A DNA stretch of 64,000 nt from Nepenthes gracilis (GCA_033239525.1 BSYO01000020.1:4961892-5025891); one strand, 5' to 3'; counted from the stretch's first letter, positions 34,240 to 46,458 are shown. The notes: generated by a model from the letters alone, not told the origin. A program made the numbers and translations.

Positions 34240-36508
34240 TTAATTGCAAGATAAATGCTTTGGGAAAACTACTAATTTTCCTCCTGGCATCGAGGCTGGA
34301 TTGCCGTCAAAAAGTTCTTCAATGGCCTCGATATCTTGGGTGATACTATGTACTTCTCCTCTTGTCTTCTATTGGTGAGATAGTGGCAAACTCGCCGGAA
34401 TGATCGATGGCGGAATCATCACTTGCGATATGGAAAACCCTGAGCCCGACCGAGCCGCCATCGTTCACCACCCGTGCTCTGCGTCTTGTGGATATCATCA
34501 AACAATTGATTGAAATTCTTGAACCCGTTCTTTCAATGTAGGTCAGCATGCACCTTCCCGTTCACTGCAACCTTTAGTAGCTCGAGACGTTGCGGCGCCT
34601 TGCTCCACGTCTCCTACGCTTGGTAGTTCTTGTGGTAACCTCTTAACTCCGACGACCGCTTCCTCGGCGAGCTGTCCCCCGGCAGCTCGTGAATCTCCGT
34701 TGATTCTTTGATCTTACTGCGGTATGTATCTGCCGTTGTTCATCATGAATATATACCTGAGGGACGGATCTTTGCAGTTTGGCCTTGACCTCCGGTTTGC
34801 ATCCATGACTCCATCACGTCATTTTCTGCGAATGGTGATATCTTGACTTCTAGCTGGTTGTTATTATTTACGTTGACGTCGTCCTCGTCCCGGATCATTC
34901 CGTTCTCACCCGTAGCTAACAAGTATTCCTTTGATTGCTCGGATCTGCGATGGTCTTGAGAGAATACTTGATCTAGCAGCGTCCTTGAAGTCACGGGCGT
35001 ACCTTAAATAATTCATGGTGTAGCGAGTCAAAGGGATGAACCCGGCAGGTTGGGACTGGATTCCACTGCAACATCACTCCCGATTGAGTTCTCTAGATCA
35101 TAGAATATGCACACCGCTTCTCCCAACCGGCGCCCTTCTTCTTTGAGATGTCACTCCTTAATGCATCTGCGCATTCCTTGGAGTACAATGAATCGTCGAA
35201 TCTTTGAGATTAATTCGGTCGGTGTCTCGTAAATGTCCAGACCTTGAAGAGCCTCTCGTGAGCAGCTTGAGTCATTGCAATGGCTGCGAAATTGAGGAAT
35301 AATAGGATCACCGCCGTAGCGGGTTGGTGCTCATCTCTTCCCGATTGAAGGAAAGTCGCGAGAAGATGGAGCAAGCGAGCTTTGTCTCTCCGGGTAATAT
35401 GACCTTAGCGGAGTACTTGACAACTTTGATCCATGTTGCCATATGTCCCTCTAGCGCTTCCCATTGCATCTTTTGAACTTCGTCTATGCTTATCTTCTCA
35501 AAGCCTTGCTGTTTCATTGCTTCTTTGGATGCTTTTCGTCTCGATGTGGAGTAAACCCGGCAGCACTCTGTTCAGTACCTGCGGAGATCATTAAGGATGC
35601 AATGTTCTTCATCCTAGAGATGGCTTAAATCGGAGATTGCGGGGGAACAATTCCTCTTCACCCCGGTAATCTTGGTTTCGGTCCTTTGATGCGTTACTCT
35701 TTGTTTGGACTCTTGGCGGTTCCATTTGGAGGATGACAAATCGTTTGGATGTCGATTTGATTGTTAGGCTCAAGCGTTGGCATTAGAAGAGCTAATAGAA
35801 CCTTCTAGAAAAATCAAGCTCCTCCTCCATGAACATCATTGCCCGTCAAGAACCACGCTCGTCCACGCTACTCGATTTGGCGACCCCGATGAAAGTTCAC
35901 CTAGCAATTTAAATCGATTTGGATATTCGACTCACCGCATCCATCAGAATAGAATCTTGATCCGACTTAAGCCCAAACTTGAAAGATCCAGTTGTACTCG
36001 TCAATCCTTGATTGAACCATCGAGCAAATGTTTCCACCCTAGTGTCGGGGATCTCTAGTGGATTTGATTTTGTCCGCAATGGATGAGAGGCTCGAAATGA
36101 GGCGATCAATCTCATCAACATCATCGAAGCTAGGTTCCCGACGATCAAGCCACAAATGAGGACTCAACCACATTGGCATTTCTCCTCCATGATCATCCAT
36201 GGCACAGTATTTGTTGATCGCTTGACTGAATTTTCGAAGATCTAAAATATACGGCAAAGCTTGATTCTCTTGTCAACCATTTCAATGGATAAACTATCGG
36301 ATTTCTCCATAGGTTCATCGCCATTCTTAAATTTGTCAAAATTGCTAATGAAATCATCATGATTATCATTAAAACTATCCGATTTTTCAATAATAGGATC
36401 GTTATTGCGGTTGAAGTTGTTGAAATTTTCAAGTTGATGATCAGGACGATAATCGTTGAAATAGTTGATTCTTGCTTTCTCAGAAGAAGTAGACAGATTA
36501 TTCTCCAT
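34240..36508 (-). pseudogene. EXO70E: exocyst subunit EXO70, E-clade-like, copy B (frame broken)
   Basis: Second copy of the exocyst subunit, start ATG at 36506-36508, same N-terminus (MENNLSTSSEKAR). Readable pieces include VDEIDRLISSLSSIAD (36100), LMDAVSRISKS (35950), RAMMFMEEEL (35835), FEKISIDEVQKMQWEALEG (35480) and the C-terminal GNP stretch near 34300. Frames change many times, and at positions other than in copy A. For example, copy A is open through the KIQSSDQQ segment where copy B shifts. A comparison of both copies suggests one intact single-exon parent of about 700 codons. Regulation: it shares its upstream region with the other copy. It is marked as a pseudogene only because the given sequence is not translatable; raw-read checking could restore it to a gene. 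Confidence 0.8.
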
Positions 36509-36540
36509 TTGTAGATCGAGGATCCCTGTGCCTGAATATA

Positions 36541-37226
36541 TGTTGGCGTCGAAGAGGAAAAAGAGAAAAGGAGGTGATGGAAGAATCACAGCGAGAATGG
36601 GTAGAGAAGATGATTCGATTGATGTTTATTTATTTGATTTTATGAGTCATCCGTCCCGAATTTAAGTTGGTTGAGGAGGATTGAAGGTGGTCGTAGATGG
36701 GATTTAAGTAACGGGAGGAGCAAATTTTAGGGAGAATCGTTGCCGTTTAAGCCCGATGTGGTTGTATATGCATTTTTAGTGGGAAATTGAGGTGGCTATT
36801 GGCTGTAGAGCAAATTGAGGTTCCCGTTTCATGCGCGCCACGACTTTTTAAGTATTCCCATTTTTTCGTTTTTACGTTTTTATTTTTATATTGTTTCTCC
36901 TTTTTAAAATTATTATTTTAATTACATATATATTTTAAATTTTTTTATAAAATAAATATACCAAATACAATAATATTTTAATAATGTGTGACCACAAAAT
37001 TATTGTTTCATAAGTTAATAAAATATAATCATACTTAATAAAATATTTTTAAAATATAATTATAAAATTATTATTCTATAAATTTATGAAACATAAATAT
37101 AAATATGTATATTTAATAAATATATAATTTATTAAAATATACAATTTATGCATATATAAAATTAAATACATAAAACTGAAAAAAGGGGGATCAACCCACC
37201 CAATGGTAGGGGCCACGGCACAAGTG
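36541..37226 (+). repeat. third, partial tandem unit
   Basis: Repeats 11327-12005 and 27071-27770: EXO70 upstream region and AT-rich block. It ends abruptly at GGGGCCACGGCACAA near 37226, so the duplicated array stops 40 bases before the palindromic GC stretch. A related third EXO70 body is not present. Confidence 0.85.
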
Positions 37227-38282
37227 CTATGCCACAAAGCTTCAGCACAGGCCCCGCTCCTACTCTTCTATGTATATCATAAACGTCCTTCATACTGTTG
37301 GGGTTCGTGGGGCAATGCCAGTCCAATAAATCCGAACGGATAAAAATGGTGCAGCAAAAATACCCAAACCCTCTGACAATCTTTTTTTTTTTTTTTGGAT
37401 AAGTAAGAAAATTTGGATTAATGGGAGAAAAAATTTAAGTTATGATTTATCATCAAATATTTTTTCACTTTAATAAAGCGTAAGTCTTTAAAGATATCAG
37501 GAGCGGCGTTGATACGTCAGATGATACCAACAGAGTAATCGTGACAAAAGTCAATAAGAACAATCTCAATATCAAAATCGACATTCAAAACGCGGATCCG
37601 AATCGGCACATGAAACGCAATCCCAGCATACATAAACCGCAGATCACGCATCGGTACACTAAGAGCCCTCCCGGCTAATAAAAGGCAAAAGCCACTCCCA
37701 GCCTTAATGGGTACAAGGCCACTCCGCCTTCAAGCCTCTACATAGGCTTTCAAGCAACACGCCTTAATTCACTCCGACTATTAGCGACTCACAAATCACT
37801 CCGGCTTCAAAAGACGAAACAAGCCTTCAAGAGACGGAAGGCCACTCGATCTGAAAAGAGTGTAATCCACGCCGTCCTTGAAGCGCAAGGCCACATCGAG
37901 TCAAATGGACTCAGGACTCATCAAGCCGCTCTGTCCACCAAGATGCTAAAGGCCACTCCGTCCAAAGGACTCAGTTTTTTGAGAAAAAGCACTCCGTCAT
38001 TTAAGGAGCACTCGTCTCTTAATCGGCGAGAAGAGCGCAAGGCGGCACCGCCATCAAGAAACCAGCCTCATCGTATGCATGTTCACTCCGCCAAAGAGAG
38101 TATATAGGTCACCCCGAGTCACTCCCGTCAAAAACACTCCGGCCTCATATGCCACCCTCCGGCCTCATATCAAACAGAGCAATAATTCCAAATCGGATGA
38201 AACCATCCGGCATTCAAGATGCGAGAGCAATCAAAACATTGGAGGCCCTCCACTAAACCATCGAGTCGGTATAATGAGTTAG
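37227..38282. repeat. degenerate repeat-rich stretch of unknown origin
   Basis: From about 37640 to 38170 words such as GGCCACTCCG, CACTCCGGC and CTTCAAG recur every 25-40 bases. This resembles the internal minisatellites of LTR elements. No gene. The first 400 bases (GTTGGGGTTCGTGGGGCAATG and on) look like retroelement DNA but have no protein motif. Confidence 0.5.
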
Positions 38283-39937
38283 GATTGTTCCACTCCAACG
38301 ATCCACAAGTGATCGAAGACCCTCTGCTAAATGCATGGCGGCCGAGGAGTATGTGTTACTCACCGAGACAAGGAGGAGAGCCCGAATGTTTTGAGGAAGC
38401 GTGTAGGATGAACATAAGCGGAGTGGATGGAAGCTATGTAAGAAGAGATGGCATCATTTGCATGAAAATCACACGTTTTAATTGTGAGGCTGCCAAAGGA
38501 AGACGAACATTGAAGAACAAGTGGGTCTTCGGGTTGAAAGCAGATGAAAATAGCTCACTACCAAGGTCTGAGCGGAGGTTGTGAAGGGCTTCCAATCAGC
38601 CCGAAAGGTATTAGCCGGCCGAGATCTTTGCAGTGGTAAAGATGTCTTCTATTAAGTGGTGCTCGGGTTGGGTTGCTTGTTCTTGACTTTGCGGTAGAGC
38701 AGGATAGATGTGCGGACAACGTTTCTTCACGGTGTCCTTGAAGAAGAAATCTATATGGAGCAATAGGAGGGATTCCTTGTCAAGGAAGGAGAACTTAGTG
38801 TGTCATCTCGAAGAGTCTGTATGGTTTGAAACAAGCACCAAGGTAATGAATAGGGAAGTTTGAATCTGTCATGGTAAATTAGGGCTATCGAAAACGACCT
38901 CGGATCATTGTGTTTTTGTTCAGACTTTTTCAGATGATGATTTTGTTGTTCTTTTGCTCTATCTGGATGGTATGCTGATTGTTGGGCGTAATACTTCTCG
39001 GATCATGGAGTTAAAGCGACAGCTTGGGAAGTCCTTTCTATGAAAGATTTGGGACCGGCAAAGCCAATTGTGGAAATTAAAATTTTTTAGGACCATAAAT
39101 CAAAGAAAGCTATGGATTTCACACGAGAGAGCTACGTGGAGAAAGTGCTTCAACGCTTTAATATGGAAAGGGCAAAATCGGTGAGCACACCGTTGGCCAA
39201 TCACTTCAAGTTAAGCAATCGTCAATGTCCTTCTACTGAAGATGAAAAGGCGTATATGAAAGGCATACCCTATTCTTGAGCTGTGGGTAGCCTAATGTAT
39301 GCCATGGTGTGTACAAGACCAGATATAGCTTATACTGTTAGAGTTGTCAGTCGATTCTTATCAAATCCCGAAAGAATGAGCATTGGCCGCGGTAAAATAG
39401 ATTGAAGCATCTGCGAGGAACTTCTAAACAAGTTTGTGCTTTGGAAGCAACGTGCCCCTTTCCGATTGGATATCTTGATGCGGATATGGTGGGTGATGTT
39501 GACTCACGAAAATCTACCGGGATATTTAGTCATGTTTACGGGGAGGAGCCGTTTCCGACAATCGAGATTGTAGAGGTGTTACTCTCTCCACTCTTGAAGT
39601 GGAATTCATTGCTATTACGGAGGCAAGCAAGGAGATACTATGGATGAAGAAATTCATTTGGGAACTTGGACTCAGCCTTGATATGTGTTGTTTTGCGATA
39701 GTCAAATCCGATTCATTTAACAAGAACTCGTCTTTTCACGCGAATCAAAGTATATCGATGTGAGGTATCAATTAGTGTGGAATATTATTGACACGTTCAC
39801 TGGTCTTTGGAAAAGATCGGGGCCAGAGAAAAAATACATCGAGATATGATGACTAAGGCATTACAAAGGGAAACTTGAAACTTGTTGTTCAATTTCCGGG
39901 ATGACGATGAATGGCCCTTGCGGTCGTGAGGGAAGTT
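38283..39937 (+). pseudogene. copia C RT/RNase H remnant
   Basis: Readable pieces over three frames are KGRRTLKNKWVFGLKADENS (38500), SLYGLKQAPR (38815), TSDHCVFVQTFSDDDFVVLL (38915), then YLDGMLIVGRN (38960). Next come MKDLGPAKPI, RAKSVSTPLANHFKLSN (39200), PDIAYTVRVVSRFLSNP (39320) and RNase H parts near 39600-39700. The RT active-site box, normally YVDD in copia elements, reads YLDG, so one catalytic aspartate is lost. Frameshifts and stops are frequent. The copy cannot act. Confidence 0.85.
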
Positions 39938-40637
39938 TGTTGGATTATGGGTCACTCCGTGTGGGCCCATACCCACTTGATATGGCGGATGGAGGTAAAT
40001 ATCCTCGTTGCATGAAGAAGGATTGAGTTACGTTTGTTGGGTACTCGAGCCGCAAATTCGATGTGCCTTCGCTCATCAATGGCCGAATGGCGCTCGGCGC
40101 AAATTCGGTGGCCCGCTCGTATGCGCTCGAATGGCACTCGGCGCGAGCTCAGGCCCACTGCACGCTTGATAGGCGGCAGCGCGTGCGATTATATAAAGCG
40201 CGCACTTTGCGTTTTAGGTTATTCCAATCAATTTTGAGCGCGTTCCGGAGAAGAAAAAGAGAGAAAGAAGAAGAAGAAGATTTGAGCCTCTGTTTGGGTT
40301 TTCAATCAAGTTATAGTCTTTGGTAATTACACGTCACGAGGTTCTTACTTAATGAGAAAAATCTGTAGGTTTTATCTCTACTTGCTCTTTATATTTCTTG
40401 TACGGGCTGTACAAATCTTTGTTGATATTGATTCTTGTGATTTGGGGTTTGTGTAATCGTCAATCTTTGCTAGTAAAAATTTTAGACTCTGTGTCCGTGA
40501 TTTTCTCCCACTTCCATTTCATAGGGAGTTTTCCACGTAAAAATCGTACATTTATTGTTTGTCAGCTTGCTTATTGTGTACTTGCTATTATCTCTCTTCG
40601 ATTACCTCATGGTTTAAAGAAGTATTTAATTCTAACA
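39938..40637 (+). repeat. 3' LTR of copia C
   Basis: Starts TGTTGGATTATGGGTCAC after the purine tract GTGAGGGAAGTT and ends TTAATTCTAACA. Length 700 bases. The flank after it (TTAAGATGTTATAGTCAAGC) is the same as next to copia B, which shows that B and C are copies of one insertion. Confidence 0.85.
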
Positions 40638-42490
40638 TTAAGATGTTATAGTCAAGCAATCACTACGACTTTAATTATTATTATTATATATATAGACTTA
40701 CTCAATATATAATCTTTACGGAAAAAATTATATCATAATAATTTAATTTCTTGGTTGAATTTTCTAACAAATATGGTTGAATTAAATTTCTTTTATGCAA
40801 TTCCACTTATTTTAGGAGACAATGCTTTATAGCGTCAAACCAATATAATTTGTCTCTTTTTAAGAATTTTTCTTTTTTTTCAAATATTTTCATTCAAAAC
40901 TCCCACAGATTTTTATTTATTTATTTATTATTATTATTATTATTTGGGTGGGAGGAAGGGGGAGGTGAGTACAAACTCCCAAAATTAAAAAAAAAAAACT
41001 CACTATTGGTTGTAAAAGCATTTTGTGGGGGGCGGAAGAAGGAAAATGTTTCATAAATTGTGATGAAAGAAACCGGTGATGGTTTGATTTTTAGGATACA
41101 AAAGAACCCACCCCCTTTGTCACGGGTTCAAGGTCGTCAAATGCAAATTCAATGATCCGTGTGTTTGTTTTATTTTTTCATTTATTAAAATTATTTTTTA
41201 ATAAAATATATAAACGGTTAAATTTATATTTAATAATCTCAAATTTGATATAAAAAAACTACATCTCTTGACTAAGAGATATAGCCACTTGAACTAGGAT
41301 AAAACACTTATAGACAATGACCTAATATAAATCATTGTGTTCGTATCCCTGAACATGTGAAGGCTTAAATGAAAATAGTTCTAATGTCAATAAATTCGTC
41401 ATTTCCCTTCTTCTTCTTCTTCTTCTTCTCGCATTTCAGCTGATCCAACGCCCAATCGGCTGTGATCGTTTCTCTTAAAGAAGCTTCGTGATGTGATGGT
41501 GGGTTCTTAGGGCAATGATACGTTCACACCATATTGGTCGATGGTAAGAACAAGTAATATCAGTGATAAGCTTATAGAAATAAGGAAAGAGGAAGTATCA
41601 GCCTGGTTTAGTTCAAACAACAAATAAAATATTACACTGCAAACTTTTGGGGTTTTCGGATCACACAACGCTTGTGCAATGGAAACAAACCCAAATCCTT
41701 CCATCAATTGTCGGCCACTAAGCATCGTGAGAATACAAAGAAAAAAAATCATACAACCAAATTTATAAAATTATATAATAATATTTGATAAGAAAAATTA
41801 TTCTCAACTAAAAGAAAAATTATTGGATAAATTTTTATAAAAATCTACTATAAAAATATTCAATTATAAATATAATCCTCTCTGAGATATCTTCTAATAA
41901 CCCGTCTAAATAATCGGTTGAATATAACCCCCAACATATCTAGTGACCACACGAGAGAAAATATAACAAGAAAATGAATAACCAATTAATAATAGGTCCT
42001 AATATTTAAATTATAACAATACATCTAAATTTGGTGATGAATGAAACTCAAATTAAATTTCAACCGGATACTAAATGTCTTTCTCATTTCTCTTTTCTCT
42101 TTTCATTCAGTGCTTTTTGTGTTAAATGATATCAAAATCTTGCCCTAAAATTCAATAGAGGTTTCTATAACAACATTAAATACAAATATGTACCATTCGG
42201 TCCATATCAAGCGTGCAACTCACACACGTGCCCATCAGGCTTGCTGTTGGGGATGCGAAGAAGTTTTTGTGATCTCAAGAGTCCCTCGATATCCACATTG
42301 GGTAAATTTGGGCGACATAGACGCACATCAAGCGGTTGTAATATTTGCTCAAATGAATCTCGTATAAATATGCACGTATGGAAAGATGAAATCTCTATTT
42401 GTATCACTTTTCGGTTAGCGAAATATTATTCTTCTATTTTGTCTCGCGTGAAAATCTATAAATAGACTTTAGAAGTAAAAGGGGCAAAAG
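40638..42490. other. host flank in right arm, no gene seen
   Basis: AT-rich, with a CTT microsatellite (41408-41430). The minus-strand frame 41507-41752 (GFGFVSIAQALCDPKTPKVC) reads like protein but matches no family I know and is cut by the deletion in the other arm. Confidence 0.5.
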
Positions 42491-42584
42491 ATGCTTCTAT
42501 AAAAATAGGTAATGAAATTTACAAAAAAATGAAATCCAAAACCAAATACAAATAAGATGTAAATACTACAATAGTAGTATTCAA

Positions 42585-42905
42585 GGCTATTTTTGTTGAT
42601 AAAGTCATTTTACGCTGACAAATGAAAATAGGGTGAGAGAAAGCTCTAACAGGATAAATTAATGACTAGTGGGGGCTAGATGGTGGGAGTTGGGGCATTA
42701 ATCTCATCGAAGGAGATTACGTAGGAATTGGTGATTAGTTTCAAGCACTTGTCTCTTAAATAAATTACAAATAATTTATGAATTATTTACTAAATATTTA
42801 TAAATTAAATATTTACAAAAATATACGCTTCCCTAAACCTAAATAGCATATTTTCTAGTCTGATATATGCATAGTAAAATCCTGATTTTCTAGAAAACTT
42901 CTCTT
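42585..42905 (+). repeat. direct repeat, copy 1
   Basis: Starts ATTCAAGGCTATTTTTGTTG and ends ATCCTGATTTTCTAGAAAAC. Matches 45220-45690 with internal gaps; the last 150 bases are nearly identical. It overlaps the outer end of the right inverted arm. Confidence 0.8.
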
Positions 42906-44366
42906 ACTACAATTGTATTAGTTTTCTCTTTAACAAGTTGGTCAATTAATTCAATATGAATGAAAATTGGCACTCAACTTTTGTTGGTACCATCTGTTTA
43001 ATTATCCTATTTCAGTAAATAAATTTTCAAGTTCAACCAACCTATTTTAAAAATATACTAGTAACATGAGAAGTGAAAAATGGACTTTTTGTCCCAATGT
43101 ATACAACAATGTTCCGAATTCTTAATGCACAATTATGTGTAAAGAATATTTATTTAAAGTTGTTTCATTTAATAAGGAAAGAAATTTTTGGCGTGAACAT
43201 AGTTGAGAAAAATCCTCCGTGATTTAACCGGATGGACTATAAAAATTAACTTACGGATCGGATAAGCATGTGACGCCGCTAACCCAAGCTTTACATATTT
43301 TTATTTTAAATTCACTTCAAATTAACAATTGATGGTCCTAAGGAATTGGCTTTTGAATCAACATTTCCAATATCCGGAAAGAGATTACTAGCAAACAATG
43401 TTGTTTTTTCTAGTATGGCGATTAAGTGAAATTTCAAGAGGACAAAATGGTACTTTGGGTATTATTGGCCAATTTCGACACAACCTCAGTAAAAATTTTA
43501 ATTTACTTCATCACATTATAATATATTGAAATAATCTTAATTATTATTGAGATCAAATTTTTACCATTCAGAATATAAGAGCAAATAAAAGATAAAGAGA
43601 CCCTAAAAAGGGGTCGTTTGCCTTCCAAACTGCATTCCAAAAAAGGTCAAAACATCACCACCCAACACGGCCTTTGGAAAAGTCGGAGGAAAAAAATGCC
43701 TGTAAACTTAGCAATTCAACGCTAAAATATATGGACAAGGCTTCAAATACTTGTCAATTGTTGATAAGCATAAAACATTAATAGATAAACATTCATAACA
43801 ACAATAGCAGACCAAACATCAAGAGTCTTATTTTTCCTATGAGAGAGTCAACAATCTATCAATTTTCATCTGTGACAACCTGCAAGAATGGGAACCAGGG
43901 GCCCTTTTACGAGATATCCAACGCCTCCTTCTTTCTTTTTTTTTTTTTTGCTTTTTTACTTTTTTTTCTCGTATTTTAATTTATACAATACCTTTTTTAT
44001 TTTTATCATTTATATATATTTTATTTATTTTTATAAAATATAAATTTATATAAAAATTAAATATATAAATAAATATATATTTTATGAAATAATAATTTTA
44101 CAATTATATAATTTAAAATATAAAATAATAATTTTATAATAATATATTTTTTAAAATATGTTATATTAATAGAATCTAAAAAATTATAAATAAATATTTT
44201 TTAATATTTTTTTATTTTATAAAAAAATTAATAATAAAAATTAATATAAAACAAAATTAAAAAAATAAATTAAAAAACGATGAAAAAAAAGGAAAAAAAT
44301 AAAAAATAAAAAGGGGGAGGAAGAGACTGATTGTTCTTGCAGGGCGCCCTCGATCCATTAGATTGA
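42906..44366. other. intergenic, with an AT-rich block
   Basis: No gene seen. 43925-44335 is almost pure A+T with pyrimidine-rich left end (CCTTCTTTCTTTTTT) and purine-rich right end (AAAAAGGGGGAGGAAG), similar in style to 11640-11976. Confidence 0.5.
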
Positions 44367-44401
44367 TTGTTCTTCCCTTCCCCCTCGCTCTCTTCCTCTG
44401 A

Positions 44402-44410
44402 AAACCCTAA
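44402..44410 (+). promoter_or_regulatory. telo-box
   Basis: AAACCCTAA, 70 bases before the helicase ATG. Telo-boxes near the transcription start are common in plant genes for translation and RNA handling. Confidence 0.6.
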
Positions 44411-44479
44411 TCGTCTCAGGCACTCTCTCGCTGTCGCCGCTCGCCTTCGCCGTTCTCGCCGTTCTCAGCCGTCATCGAT

Positions 44480-44740
44480 ATGTCGGACTCCACAGAGATG
44501 CTCGCCACCACCGCGAACCCGCCACCGGCAACTAAATCTCTCGTCGATTTTGACAATCAGTGAACCTGAAGATTGCCCTTTTAATTGGTCATGTTGTAAA
44601 GCTGTGGTTTTTTCCTCCCCCTCTTGGACCAGGTTAGAATTTGGCGAAATAGGTTACGGCTGGCGATACTCCGTATCGTCGGCATCGAAATTTGAGGACT
44701 TAAGCTTGTCTGACGAGTTGTTAAAAGGTTTGTATGTCTC
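44480..44740 (+). pseudogene. RH38: DBP5/RH38-type DEAD-box helicase, N-terminal fragment
   Basis: DBP5 (RH38/LOS4 in plants) remodels mRNPs at the nuclear pore. The ATG at 44480 opens MSDSTEMLATT and stops after 27 codons. Further on, TAGDTPY (near 44655) followed in another frame by ASKFEDLSLSDELLKGLYV (44688-44740) is the DBP5 entry to the helicase core, the Q-motif approach. The following exons with the Q motif, Walker A (AHNGSGKT in this family) and DEAD box are not found anywhere before 49912. Fragment with a stop and a frameshift. The family is secure from the FEDL/ELLKGLYV signature. Confidence 0.75.
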
Positions 44741-46458
44741 AATGTATTCTTCTATTTTGTCGATTGTTGAAAGAAATAATTTTTTAGCTCATAAATTTTC
44801 ATCGCCCCTTTCAGTTTAAGCTGCGAAAATGATATTTATTTATATAATTTATAACCAAAGGAGGGAAACCATCAACACATTTTGAAAACACTAGAGCCAA
44901 ACTTGCTAATATTTTGGTTAAAGTCTTTGTAAAAGCTTTCTTTATTTCCTTCCTAAAAGCATTCATGGGATAAAGTCCAAAAGATGCAGCTTCGGTGTTA
45001 TTTTCTATAAAAATAGGATAATCTTCTTTGAGATACCAATAGTCCTAGACCAAGACATTCAAATTGATGAGAATAAAATATATAAAATTGTCAAGTACTA
45101 ACCTGATTATGCAATGCTATGAGCAATTTCAAGCCATTTTTCTTAGGTGATCATCTTTCTATTTGTGTTCCACATTAAGAGGACTTGTTTAACATATTGT
45201 ACAAAGTAAGCAGAAAAACAATATTCAAGGCTATTTTTGTTGATCTGAAGTCATTTCTGTGACAAATGAAAATATCAGTAAGGAGAAGCTCATGTCAGAT
45301 TGAAAGGAGGCTCACTGGATAAATTAATGATATAAGTTAGTTGGATTATGCAATTATAGGGAGTTGGGGCATTAATCAAAGCCCCACCCAATGAGGATGC
45401 AGGAGCAGGGGAGCAACAGTGGTAGGAATTGGTGATTAGTTTCAGCACTGGGGTAGGAGATGGCAGTAGATGTGGGATAAATTTTAAATAAATTATTTAT
45501 TAAATCATTATTTTAAACACTTGTCTCTTAAATAAATTACAAATAATTTATGAATTATTTACTAAATATTTATAAATTAAATATTTATAAAAATATACGT
45601 TTCCCTAAACCTAAATAGCATATTTTCTAGTCTGATATATGCATAGTAAAATCCTGATTTTCTAGAAAACTTCTAGAAGTGCTACTCAGAAGTTTAGCAA
45701 TTCTTCCAGTGCAATACTGAAAACTGGTTTTTTTGGTGTGTTGTTCTTGCAAATTGACTCCTGAAATTTTGCACTACAGCAACTAAACTACCACATAAAA
45801 TATATACACAAGAAGTCCTAATTCTGCTATTTTATCCTAAAGCTGGCTCAGCAACAGCTCTGCTTATCAGTAATTCTGAGTTCTGAGCTCTGCTTATCAG
45901 TTTAGTGGACGACCTAAATTTATATGAATCTAAATGCAACCAAAAATCTTATTTTCCCGTACCTAAGTGCCAAGTTTTTTGAAGCATTTACTGTCCAACT
46001 TACATATTATCAATGTTTCAGAATTTTGACTTCTGGCCAATCTCTTGAAATGGTCCACCAACATATACATCTAGAAGGGTAGGTGCGTGGTTACCTTTTG
46101 GTGAAACCCACAACATGGGTGGTGGATGTAACCATCTCCATAATCCATCATATGTGGGTCGGGTTGGCTCATGATGGTGGTTTACCTGTATCCATATACG
46201 AACATTAGCATTTCTGATAAGCAATCCCCTATGAAGTGCAGCTGTAATTGATGCCAAAACGTTTTTTTTTTTTTTTTTTTATCTCTAATATATATTAATT
46301 TGTTCCAAAACTAAGAACCCTATGTCATTCTTGGTAGTGCACAAATTACTCCATCTGAGATAGTATGCATGCATCTCTGTGATTCTGATATTAATCCTCT
46401 TTGTATTATTCCAAACCAATTGTGATATAGGGCAGCAACATATAACATATGAAGATCT
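44741..46458. other. intergenic or former helicase intron, no exon seen
   Basis: Holds the second copy of the direct repeat (45220-45690) and a T-run at 46261-46280. The minus-strand frame 46018-46257 (LHRGLLIRNANVRIWIQ) is open but unrecognised. Confidence 0.5.
45220..45690 (+). repeat. direct repeat, copy 2
   Basis: Counterpart of 42585-42905, longer by about 150 bases, including CCCACCCAATGAGGATGCAGG, which copy 1 lacks. Confidence 0.8.

Larger units (their letters stand above)
27071..36540 (+). repeat. tandem duplication, unit 2 (uninterrupted)
   Basis: Collinear with unit 1 (11327-17755 joined to 24031-27070). It shows the layout without the LTR element and so approximates the ancestral unit. 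Confidence 0.9.
38283..40637 (+). mobile_element. Ty1/copia retrotransposon C, 5'-truncated
   Basis: Right-arm counterpart of element B, on the plus strand: end of the integrase-RT linker, RT, RNase H, purine tract and 3' LTR. It retains the RT part that B lost, while B retains the integrase part absent here. Confidence 0.85.
38283..42715 (-). repeat. right arm of large inverted repeat
   Basis: Inverted counterpart of 6290-9782. It is longer because it keeps about 610 bp of RT and about 200 bp of host flank (41582-41800) missing from the left arm. Near 42590-42680 it also has about 70 bp not seen in the left arm. Confidence 0.85.

Noticed and set aside
46018..46257. Frame LHRGLLIRNANVRIWIQ (-), first taken for a further CLU exon
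   Set aside because: Does not continue the CLU order and matches no CLU block I know.
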